From contig JAIYAA010000069.1 in NCBI GenBank assembly GCA_027489295.1, forward strand, positions 1 to 6,635: 6,635 bases of DNA, in the 5' to 3' direction. Positions 1-6,084 of this stretch are shown piece by piece (the first letter of the stretch is position 1; each line of letters starts with the position of its first letter). The notes beneath the pieces were generated by a model. It searched no databases. It had not been told where the DNA came from and worked only from the letters and a program-made list of their open reading frames with translations. The position numbers were made by a program, and so were the translations under genes. This stretch comes from Sphingomonadales bacterium. GTDB taxonomy: Bacteria; Pseudomonadota; Alphaproteobacteria; Sphingomonadales; Sphingomonadaceae.

Positions 1-338
1 CCGATGCCCATCAGCGTGTGGCGGATCGGCAGGAAATGCTCGCCGATGATCGACAGGCCGGATTCGGGCAGCAGGAAGTGGATGTCCGCCACGCGGCCGT
101 GGAGCGAATTCTCGATCGGGATCATCGCGCGGTCGGCACGGCCCTCCTTCACCGCATCGATCGCGTCGTCGAACGAGAAGCAGGGCAGCGGCAGCGCATC
201 GGGGAAGGCCTCGCGCACCGCGACGTGCGAATTCGCGCCCGGCGCGCCCTGGTACGCCACGGCCTGCGCGGGCGCCGCTTCGGCCTCGGCGAGCATGCGG
301 GCGACGATCGGTCGGGCGGGGGCGGCGAAATTCTCCAT
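1..338 (-). CDS. pheA: prephenate dehydratase, N-terminal part (cut by window edge)
   Basis: Prephenate dehydratase converts prephenate to phenylpyruvate in the phenylalanine branch of aromatic amino acid synthesis, in the cytoplasm. The first 112 residues are visible, read leftward from ATG at 338. Two family motifs are seen: YQGAPGANSH at residues 29-38, matching the substrate-domain opening usually written FQGxxGAYSE, and IPIENSLHGRV at 73-83, the conserved IENS motif. The protein starts almost directly with the dehydratase domain, with no room for an N-terminal chorismate mutase, so this is the monofunctional form and not the fused enteric P-protein. The C-terminal half and any ACT regulatory domain lie off the window. 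A GGAGG at 354-358 is about 15 bases from the ATG, a long spacing, but I saw no better in-frame start. It diverges from the cytochrome c gene. I recall this pairing from sphingomonad genomes. Confidence 0.93.
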   Translation of the reverse strand, partial: MENFAAPARPIVARMLAEAEAAPAQAVAYQGAPGANSHVAVREAFPDALPLPCFSFDDAIDAVKEGRADRAMIPIENSLHGRVADIHFLLPESGLSIIGEHFLPIRHTLMGI

Positions 339-440
339 GCGCGGCGGCGCTAGCCTCCGTAGAACTCCGCCGCAAGTCCGCTTGCCTTCCGACGCAGGCC
401 CGCTCTAAAGATGAACCAAAGCACAGGTGGGAGCGGATGG
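339..440. promoter_or_regulatory. divergent intergenic region pheA / cytochrome c, with a possible sigma-70 promoter
   Basis: This 102-base spacer separates two divergent genes and should hold both promoters. On the + strand TTGCCT at 382-387 and TCTAAA at 404-409 are 16 bases apart and each match four of six bases of the sigma-70 consensus. Transcription would then start near 416, which is downstream of the ATG at 411 and upstream of the one at 441, supporting the shorter cytochrome protein. I see no clear promoter for pheA on the other strand. No riboswitch or attenuator-like leader peptide is visible. The promoter call is inference from weak matches. Confidence 0.4.
429..433 (+). promoter_or_regulatory. 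ribosome binding site deciding the cytochrome c start
   Basis: GGGAG sits seven bases before the ATG at 441. The in-frame ATG at 411 has no purine-rich Shine-Dalgarno at a usable distance, since TAAAG directly abuts it. This favours translation from 441. Confidence 0.5.
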
Positions 441-1118
441 ATGCAGGATCGCTTCAATACGATCGCAGGTTGGGCGTTGTTTGGCGGCGTGGCCGCCCTC
501 GGACTTTCGATCGCAAGCGCGAAGTACTTCCAATCCGAAAAGCCTGAGCATCCCGGCTATGTGGTCGAGGCGGCGGAAGAACCCGCCGGCGGTGCCGCCG
601 CGGCCGAGCCGCTGGCGGTGCGCCTTGCCAAGGGCGACCTCGCCAAGGGCGAGAGCGGTTTCAAGCAGTGCGCGTCGTGCCACACGATCGCCCAGGGCGG
701 CGCCAACGGCATCGGCCCGAACCTGTACGCAACGCTGGGCGAGGGCATCGCACAGGGCAAGGGCGGCTACGCTTTCTCGGACGCGCTGAAGGGCGTCGGC
801 GGCAGCTGGGACCTCGACAAGATGGACGCCTGGCTCACCAACCCGCGCAAGTTCGCCGCCGGTACCAAGATGACCTTCGCCGGCATTTCGGACCCGCAGC
901 TGCGTGCCGACGTGATCCTGTACCTCAACAAGCAGGGCTCGAACCTGCCGCTGCCGGCGGCGCCCGCCGCGGGCTCCGAGCCGGACAATGCCGGCGTGCA
1001 GAGCAACAGCGCGGCCGAAGGCGCCGACGTCTCGGTCAACGTCCAGCAGGCAACCCCGGGCGAGGGCACCCCCGCCAAGGATCCGCAGGCGGCGGTACAG
1101 GCCGAGAAGAAGAAATAG
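441..1118 (+). CDS. membrane-anchored class I cytochrome c (CycM-like)
   Basis: A 225-residue c-type cytochrome that probably carries electrons at the periplasmic face of the inner membrane, towards a terminal oxidase. From the chosen start, residues 7-27 form one hydrophobic helix without a clear signal-peptidase site, so it is read as an uncleaved anchor. A flexible Ala/Glu/Pro linker follows. The heme site CASCH is at 77-81, GPNLY at 92-96, and Met144 in the KMTF segment is the likely sixth heme ligand. The heme domain ends near residue 168 (VILYLNKQG). The last 55 or so residues are a low-complexity Ala/Gly/Pro/acidic tail ending in EKKK. The layout of one anchor plus a class I domain resembles rhizobial CycM (cytochrome c552). 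An in-frame ATG at 411 would add ten residues (MNQSTGGSGW), but ribosome-site and promoter positions favour 441. The gene ends 32 bases before the convergent prsR stop. The cytochrome class is firm; the electron partner is inferred. Confidence 0.9.
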   Translation: MQDRFNTIAGWALFGGVAALGLSIASAKYFQSEKPEHPGYVVEAAEEPAGGAAAAEPLAVRLAKGDLAKGESGFKQCASCHTIAQGGANGIGPNLYATLGEGIAQGKGGYAFSDALKGVGGSWDLDKMDAWLTNPRKFAAGTKMTFAGISDPQLRADVILYLNKQGSNLPLPAAPAAGSEPDNAGVQSNSAAEGADVSVNVQQATPGEGTPAKDPQAAVQAEKKK

Positions 1119-1121
1119 CAT

Positions 1122-1149
1122 CCTCCCTTCCCGCGTGCGGGTAGGGGGG
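1122..1149. terminator. GC-rich hairpin between convergent genes, probable bidirectional terminator
   Basis: Left arm 1122-1134 pairs with right arm 1137-1149 with one T-T mismatch (1129/1142) and one G-T pair. The two-base spacer means the innermost pair probably opens to give a four-base loop. There is no T run after it on the + strand. Read leftward, the hairpin is followed by a T-rich stretch (the complement of the cytochrome's last codons), so it may work better for the prsR operon. It fills nearly all of the 32-base gap. Arms of CCTCCCT/AGGGGGG type also recall dispersed GC-rich palindromes of alphaproteobacteria, so it may be a repeat copy acting as a terminator. Confidence 0.65.
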
Positions 1150-1150
1150 C

Positions 1151-2503
1151 TCACCCCTGCAGGTCGTACGCCTTCAGCAGGTCGTAGAGCGTCGGCCGGC
1201 TGATCCCGAGCAGCCGCGCTGCCGCTGAGACGTTGCCGTCGCTCCGCGCCAGCGCGTGGCGGATCGCCTGGCGGTCGGCCGCTTCGCGGACCGCGCGCAG
1301 GTTGATCGCCGCCGCGTCGCCGGGGGCGAGGTCGAGGTCCTCGGCATGGACCGTCTTGCCCTCGGCCATGATCACCGCGCGCTTGAGGCGGTTTTCCAGC
1401 TCGCGGACATTGCCCGGCCAGCCCCAGGCGTCGATCGCCGCCAGCGCATCGGGGGCGAAGCTCTTCGGGCCGGTGCGCATCTGCTCGGCATACCGAGCGA
1501 GGAAATGTCGGGCGAGCAGCCCGGCATCGCCCGGCCGCTCGGCGAGCGAGGGGATCCGCACCACGATCTCCGCCAGCCGATAGTAGAGATCCTCGCGGAA
1601 CCGCCCCTCTGCCACCATCGCGTCGAGGTCGCGGTGGGTGGCGCAGACGATGCGGGTATCGACCGGGATGGGCTTGCGCCCGCCGATCCGCTCGATCACC
1701 CGCTCCTGCAGGAAACGCAGCAGCTTGACCTGCAGCGGCAGCGGGATGTCGCCGACCTCGTCTAGGAACAGCGTCCCGCCCTGGGCGAGCTCGATCTTGC
1801 CCTCGGTGGTCTTCACCGCGCCGGTGAAGGCGCCCTTCTCATGGCCGAACAGTTCGGATTCGAGCAGCGTTTCGGGAATCGCCGCGCAGTTGATCGCGAC
1901 GAAGCTGCCTTTGCTGCGCGGGCTCGATTCGTGCAGCCCGCGGGCGAGCAATTCCTTGCCGGTGCCGCTGGCGCCGAGCAGCATCACCGACACGTCGGCG
2001 CCCGCTACGCGTTCGATCGTGCGGGTGACCTTCAGCATCTCCGGTGCGGCGGTGATCATGCCGCCCAGTACCGCCTTGGCCTCGGCGCGCTCGGCGAGGC
2101 GGCGATTCTCCGCCTCCAGCGCATGGACGTGGAAGGCGCGCGCGACGATCAGCCCCAGCGCGTCGATGTCGATCGGCTTCTGGTAGAAGTCCCAGGCCCC
2201 GAGCTCGATCGCCCGCCGCATCGATTCGCGCTCGAAATGGCCCGAGGCGACGATCACCTTGGTGGCGGGGGCCAGCCGCAGGATTGTCTCGAGCGTCGCA
2301 AAGCCTTCGCTGGTCCCGTCGGGATCGGGCGGCAGCCCGAGATCGAGGGTAACCACCGGCGGCTCCTCGGCGCGGAGCAGCGTGATCGCCTCCTCGCGGG
2401 TGGTGGCAGCCAGCACGCTATAGCCCTCATAGGCCCAGCGCAGCTGGCGCTGGAGGCCGGCATCGTCCTCGACGATCAGGAGCTTGGGCAGGTCCTCGCT
2501 CAT
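1151..2503 (-). CDS. prsR: PEP-CTERM-system sigma-54-dependent response regulator PrsR
   Basis: A 450-residue NtrC-type response regulator that activates RNA polymerase-sigma-54 at promoters. Domains in order: receiver at 7-125, with acidic residues E12/D13/D14, phospho-acceptor Asp54 (VTLDLGLP), Ser87 and Lys109 (YQKP); AAA+ activator domain at about 148-380, with Walker A GASGTGKE at 177-184, the sigma-54 contact loop GAFTGA at 224-229, Walker B LFLDEV at 245-250 and WPGNVRELE at 362-370; and a Fis-type helix-turn-helix at about 422-445 (GNVSAAARLLGISRPTLYDLL). All key residues are intact, so an active phospho-switch is expected. ATG at 2503 has GAGG at 2511-2514, and its ATGA overlaps the prsK stop by four bases, indicating coupled translation. 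The full length, receiver sequence and pairing with PrsK match the PrsR family (TIGR02915), which controls PEP-CTERM/exosortase functions. Other NtrC-family regulators share the domain order, but the prsK neighbour makes the specific name likely. Confidence 0.93.
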   Translation of the reverse strand: MSEDLPKLLIVEDDAGLQRQLRWAYEGYSVLAATTREEAITLLRAEEPPVVTLDLGLPPDPDGTSEGFATLETILRLAPATKVIVASGHFERESMRRAIELGAWDFYQKPIDIDALGLIVARAFHVHALEAENRRLAERAEAKAVLGGMITAAPEMLKVTRTIERVAGADVSVMLLGASGTGKELLARGLHESSPRSKGSFVAINCAAIPETLLESELFGHEKGAFTGAVKTTEGKIELAQGGTLFLDEVGDIPLPLQVKLLRFLQERVIERIGGRKPIPVDTRIVCATHRDLDAMVAEGRFREDLYYRLAEIVVRIPSLAERPGDAGLLARHFLARYAEQMRTGPKSFAPDALAAIDAWGWPGNVRELENRLKRAVIMAEGKTVHAEDLDLAPGDAAAINLRAVREAADRQAIRHALARSDGNVSAAARLLGISRPTLYDLLKAYDLQG

Positions 2504-4539
2504 GCCGCCACCTCGATCGCCGGCGCGGCGCGCAGCACGACCCGGAAGCGGGTGCCTTCGCCCTCGCGCGACAGCACCTCGATCCGGCCGCCCATGCTCT
2601 GTGCCAGCTGCTGCGCCTCGAAGGTGCCGAGCCCGAACCCGCCGGGCTTGGAGGAGGTGAAGGGCTTGAACAGCCGGTGGCGGACGAAACCGGGCGACAT
2701 GCCGCAGCCCTGGTCGGTCACGTCGATCAGCGCGCTTTCCCGGTCGAGGGCGAGGGCGAGCGTTACCGGCGAATCGGCTGGGCTCGCTTCGATCGCATTC
2801 TGGACGAGATGGACGAGCAGCTGCTTGAGCGCGGCCGGCTCGGCCAGCGCGGTCGCGTCGACGACCCGGGCCAGTTGCACCTGCGCCGGCTGGCGGGCGA
2901 CGAGGTGTTCGAGCAGCGGCACGAGCGGCGTCGGCCGGGGCGGCTCGCTGCGGCCGCGATGGTGCTGGCCCAGCCGGGCGAGCAGCGCGTTCAGCCGATC
3001 CGACGAATCACGCAGCGTCGCGATCATGTCGGCGCGGAAGGCGGGGTTGTCGGCGTGGCGCTCGGCGTTGCGGGCGGTGAGCGCGAGCTGGCTGACCAGG
3101 TTCTTGATGTCATGCAGCAGGAAGGCGAAGCGGCGGTTGAACTCGTCGAATCGCTGGGCGTCGGCCAGCGCTTCCTGCGCACGGGCTTCGGCGAGATAGC
3201 TCGCCACCTGTCGGCCCGCCGCCTTGAGCAGATCGAAATCCTCCCAGTCGAGCCGCCGCGCGAGGGCCGGCCGCGCCAGCAGGATCGCGCCGACCAGCGA
3301 TCCGCGATGGAGCAACGGCACCACCACCCAGGCGCCGGGCGCATCGCGCATCCATGCCGGCGTCGAGTCGGCGTCGTCGCCCTCGGCCAGTCCCAGGCGG
3401 ACGGCATCGATTTCGATGATCCGGCCGGTCGTCTCGAGATGGGCCGCCAGCACGGCGTCGGTGGCGGCAGGGAGGGCGGCACGGTCCCAATGCCAGCCGG
3501 CACCCGGCGCCAGACCGCCTTCCTCGGCCACCAGCAACAGCCCCGCCGGCGAGTCGGTGAGGTCGGCCAGCGCCCGCACGATGCGCTGGTCCAGCGGGGC
3601 GGCGCCCGGTGCGCCCAGCGTCTCGGTGAAGCGCATCCATTCGGCGCGGTAATCATAGCGATGGCGGAACAGGTGCTTGGCAAGCTTCACCTTCACCCAG
3701 CCGCGCAGCGTGCCGTTCGAAACGAGCGCAAGAATGGCAGCGGTGGCGCCGAACACGAAGGCGGTCTGGAGCAGCCGGGCATGGCCACCGCCCAGCGTCG
3801 CCAGCGCGCTGGTCGCGAGCGCGAGCAGCACGAAATAGGCGCCGACCGCGACCAGGGTCAGCGATTGATAGGCGACGGTGCGCGACATCCGCACCCGCCA
3901 GTCGCCGCGCCGCTGCAGCCCGAGGCCCATGGCGGCGGCGACACAGACCAGCGCGGCGCCGTGGGCGACGAGCAGCAGGCCGTCGAGCGGGACGCCGAGA
4001 TAGGCGAGGGTGCGTACGGCGAACTCGCCCAGCCACAGCCCGCCCAGCGCCGCGACGGTCCAGCGGAGGCCCGCACCGCCGGTCTGCGCGAGCGCGGCGT
4101 ACAGCGCCTGCACCATCACCAGCGTCCCCACCGCCACCAGCATGTGCAGCAGCAGCGCGACCGAGCCTGCGCGGTCCGCAAGGTCTCCGGGGGCTGCGGC
4201 GATCCCGTCCAGCACCAATGCCGCCAGCGTGACCAGCGCGATGACGCCGTAGACGGTGCCGAGCGCGAGCGGCGGTCGTGGTTCGCCAACCCGCCGGTGG
4301 AGCAGCAGCAGGAAGGCCAGCCAGCCGAGCGTGCAGAGCGACTCGGCGCCGTGGGTCACGATCTCGTCCGCGCCGATACCGGCGGTGGCGAGCGCGGCCA
4401 GCGCGGTGAGCCCCAGCGCGCCCGCCAGCGCACGGCGCGGCAGCGCATCGCCGCGGGTGCGCAGCGCGGCCAGCGGCAGCAGCGCGAACAGCAGGGCTGC
4501 CAGCGCGTGCAGCCACAGGGCCAGCACGGCGGCGAGCAT
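2500..4539 (-). CDS. prsK: PEP-CTERM-system membrane histidine kinase PrsK
   Basis: A 679-residue inner-membrane sensor kinase, the presumed phosphate donor of PrsR. The N-terminal third (about 1-275) has eight or nine hydrophobic segments joined by short loops and no large periplasmic domain, suggesting sensing within or at the membrane. A GAF-like domain follows at about 315-450. The phospho-acceptor His476 lies in FAFLLHDIKNLVSQL. The ATPase domain carries the N box LVQNAIEAS (Asn581), DQGCGM at 609-614, the F-box region LFKPFTSSK at 623-631 and GFGLG at 634-638. This order matches TIGR02916 (PrsK) and the length is normal for it. The ATG at 4539 follows GGAG at 4547-4550. It overlaps the upstream glycosyltransferase stop by one base (TGATG), and its own stop overlaps prsR, so all three genes are probably one transcript. 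The ligand is unknown. Nothing appears truncated. Confidence 0.94.
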   Translation of the reverse strand: MLAAVLALWLHALAALLFALLPLAALRTRGDALPRRALAGALGLTALAALATAGIGADEIVTHGAESLCTLGWLAFLLLLHRRVGEPRPPLALGTVYGVIALVTLAALVLDGIAAAPGDLADRAGSVALLLHMLVAVGTLVMVQALYAALAQTGGAGLRWTVAALGGLWLGEFAVRTLAYLGVPLDGLLLVAHGAALVCVAAAMGLGLQRRGDWRVRMSRTVAYQSLTLVAVGAYFVLLALATSALATLGGGHARLLQTAFVFGATAAILALVSNGTLRGWVKVKLAKHLFRHRYDYRAEWMRFTETLGAPGAAPLDQRIVRALADLTDSPAGLLLVAEEGGLAPGAGWHWDRAALPAATDAVLAAHLETTGRIIEIDAVRLGLAEGDDADSTPAWMRDAPGAWVVVPLLHRGSLVGAILLARPALARRLDWEDFDLLKAAGRQVASYLAEARAQEALADAQRFDEFNRRFAFLLHDIKNLVSQLALTARNAERHADNPAFRADMIATLRDSSDRLNALLARLGQHHRGRSEPPRPTPLVPLLEHLVARQPAQVQLARVVDATALAEPAALKQLLVHLVQNAIEASPADSPVTLALALDRESALIDVTDQGCGMSPGFVRHRLFKPFTSSKPGGFGLGTFEAQQLAQSMGGRIEVLSREGEGTRFRVVLRAAPAIEVAA

Positions 4540-5927
4540 CAGCGCGCTCCGCTGGGGAACAGGATGACGCGTGCGGTCTGGAGCAGGATCAGAAGGTCGA
4601 GGAAGGGCGAGTAGTTCTTGGCATAGAACAGGTCATATTCCAGCTTCTGGCGCGAATCGTCGATCGAGGCGCCGTAGGGGTAGTTGATCTGCGCCCAGCC
4701 GGTGATCCCCGGCTTCACCATGTGCCGCTCGGCATAATAAGGCAGCTTCTGTTCGAGGTCCTCGACGAACTGCGGCCGTTCGGGGCGGGGGCCGACGAAG
4801 CTCATCTCGCCCTTCAGCACGCTCCAGCATTGCGGCAGCTCGTCGACCCGGATCTTGCGGATGACCCGGCCGATCCGGGTGATGCGCGGATCGTCCTTCT
4901 CGGCCCACACCGCTTCGCCCGGCGCTTCGGCATCCTGGCGCATCGAGCGCAGCTTGAGGACGTGGAAGGGCTGGCCGTACAGCCCGACGCGCACCTGGCG
5001 GTACAGTGCCGGGCCGCGGCTCTCCAACCGGATCAGCACGGCGGTGATCAGTACCAGCGGCATCGCGACCACCAGCAGGATCAGGCTGGCGGCGATGTCG
5101 AACAGCCGCTTGAACAGGCCCGACATCATCCGGCCGGACGAGAAACCGTCGGAGAAGATCAGCCAGCTGGGGTTGACGCTGTCCAGGTCGACGCGCCCGG
5201 TCTCGCGCTCGAGGAAGGTCGAGATCTCGTTGACATGGACTCCGGTGGTCTTGATCCGCAGCAGGTCCTTCAGCGGCAGCGCGTTGCGGCGCTCTTCCAG
5301 CGCCAGCACCACTTCGCTGGCGTTGAGCAACACGACATGATCGGCGAGATTGTAGATCGCGTCACGGGCGATCGCCTCCGGGATCACCCGGTTTGCCTCA
5401 CTCATCGCGACATAGCCGACCACCGCGAAGTTGGCGCCCGGCGTCTTGGACAGCAGCTTCAGCCGTGCCGCGCGCGGACCCGCACCGAGCACGACGATGC
5501 GGCGCTTGAACGCCTGGCTGCCCAGCGTCTTGCCGAGCAGGATCCGCATCAGCAGCAACAGCAGCAGCGCGGCGGCCGCGGCATAGAGGAGATTGGAGCG
5601 CCAGAAGCCGATCGGCGGCAGGAAGAAATACAGAACGCTGAGGCCCAGCACCCCCAGCGCGATCGAGACGATCAGCCGCACCAGCGCATGCCGCAGCGAT
5701 TGGAGTGCTTCCGCGCCGTAGACGCCGAGCGCGACCATCGCGGTTTCGATCACCAGCGTGAAGCTCGCCAGCTGGGGCAGACGATCGGCGATCGGGCCGG
5801 TATCGAAGGCGATCTGATGCGCGCGGACTTGCCAGCCGATCTCCCCCGCGGCGACGAGCAGGATCACGTCCAACAGGCCGAGCAGCAGCACGGTGTTGGG
5901 AACATAATGCTTGAACAGGCGGATCAT
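4539..5927 (-). CDS. XrtA/PEP-CTERM-associated priming glycosyltransferase (TIGR03013-type sugar transferase)
   Basis: A 462-residue membrane sugar transferase of the bacterial sugar transferase family (WbaP/WcaJ/PssY relatives). It is expected to move a hexose-1-phosphate from a nucleotide sugar to undecaprenyl phosphate, the first step of exopolysaccharide synthesis. Four N-terminal membrane segments lie at about 12-30, 57-71, 82-104 and 112-131. A Rossmann-like domain follows with GAGPRA at 148-153, then a membrane-inserting hydrophobic segment at 277-299 after KRLFDI. The catalytic domain has the LKLRSM segment (Lys325), DPR at 346-348, the Asp-Glu pair in VDELPQ (362-363), FVGPRPE at 377-383 and KPGITGWAQIN at 405-415. 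Co-occurrence with prsK/prsR fits the TIGR03013 group linked to exosortase loci, sometimes named epsB-like. The ATG at 5927 has only a weak ribosome site, but the protein opening MIRLFKHYVPN matches the family start as I recall it; a TTG at 5969 would add 14 residues. The sugar donor cannot be told from sequence. Confidence 0.9.
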   Translation of the reverse strand: MIRLFKHYVPNTVLLLGLLDVILLVAAGEIGWQVRAHQIAFDTGPIADRLPQLASFTLVIETAMVALGVYGAEALQSLRHALVRLIVSIALGVLGLSVLYFFLPPIGFWRSNLLYAAAAALLLLLLMRILLGKTLGSQAFKRRIVVLGAGPRAARLKLLSKTPGANFAVVGYVAMSEANRVIPEAIARDAIYNLADHVVLLNASEVVLALEERRNALPLKDLLRIKTTGVHVNEISTFLERETGRVDLDSVNPSWLIFSDGFSSGRMMSGLFKRLFDIAASLILLVVAMPLVLITAVLIRLESRGPALYRQVRVGLYGQPFHVLKLRSMRQDAEAPGEAVWAEKDDPRITRIGRVIRKIRVDELPQCWSVLKGEMSFVGPRPERPQFVEDLEQKLPYYAERHMVKPGITGWAQINYPYGASIDDSRQKLEYDLFYAKNYSPFLDLLILLQTARVILFPSGAR

Positions 5928-6084
5928 GGCTCGGAGGGGATAGCGCACAAGGGTAAACGAAACGGCCAAACTCCGGGCGGCGCATCAAATTCGCATCGTG
6001 TCGCAACCGTTTTGTCCTAGTCTTGTTTCACATACAGCGACCGCCCAGCTACTCTCCAGCACCGAACCAGGGAGCCCTTTCCGC
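5928..6084. promoter_or_regulatory. divergent intergenic region glycosyltransferase operon / manC
   Basis: This 157-base spacer should hold the promoters for the leftward glycosyltransferase-prsK-prsR operon and for rightward manC. Its centre (about 5985-6035) is clearly less GC-rich than the flanking genes. It contains two TTGT elements, TTGTCC at 6012 and TTGTTT at 6023, 11 bases apart, or about one helical turn. The second could be a -35 box with a poor -10 (CAGCTA, 6046-6051). I found no GG-N10-GC sigma-54 element on either strand. Positions of promoters or operators are therefore not resolved. Confidence 0.45.
6069..6074 (+). promoter_or_regulatory. ribosome binding site of manC
   Basis: AGGGAG ten bases before the ATG at 6085. 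It supports this start, which also places the nucleotide-binding motif at the usual distance from the N-terminus. Confidence 0.6.

Noticed and set aside
668..695. TGGCACG on the - strand, resembling a sigma-54 -24 element
   Set aside because: It lies inside the cytochrome heme-site codons, the GG-to-GC spacing is off by one base, and no gene lies suitably downstream.
405..1154. - strand open frame opposite the cytochrome c gene (249 codons)
   Set aside because: The + strand carries CASCH, the axial Met and an anchor helix. The reverse frame has no domain and would overlap both neighbours.
1841..3199. + strand open frame of 452 codons across the prsR/prsK junction
   Set aside because: It spans two real genes in antisense and its composition is biased with no family resemblance. 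A GC-rich shadow frame.
2677..4614. Very long open frame on the + strand opposite prsK (645 codons)
   Set aside because: It is antisense to a full, motif-complete prsK. Its translation is rich in Arg, Gln, Gly and His with no recognisable domain, as expected from third-position GC bias keeping the opposite frame open.
5551..5578. CAG/AAC-rich near-repeat that resembles a microsatellite
   Set aside because: It encodes the poly-leucine part of a transmembrane segment of the glycosyltransferase, which explains the codon repetition.
5928..5969. TTG start adding 14 residues to the glycosyltransferase
   Set aside because: The ATG at 5927 gives the usual family N-terminus, and the extension has no supporting ribosome site.
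4722..6020. Long + strand open frame opposite the glycosyltransferase (432 codons)
   Set aside because: It is antisense to a gene with all sugar-transferase motifs. The product is low-complexity, rich in Gln, Asp, Arg and His, and runs across the divergent spacer without a plausible start signal.
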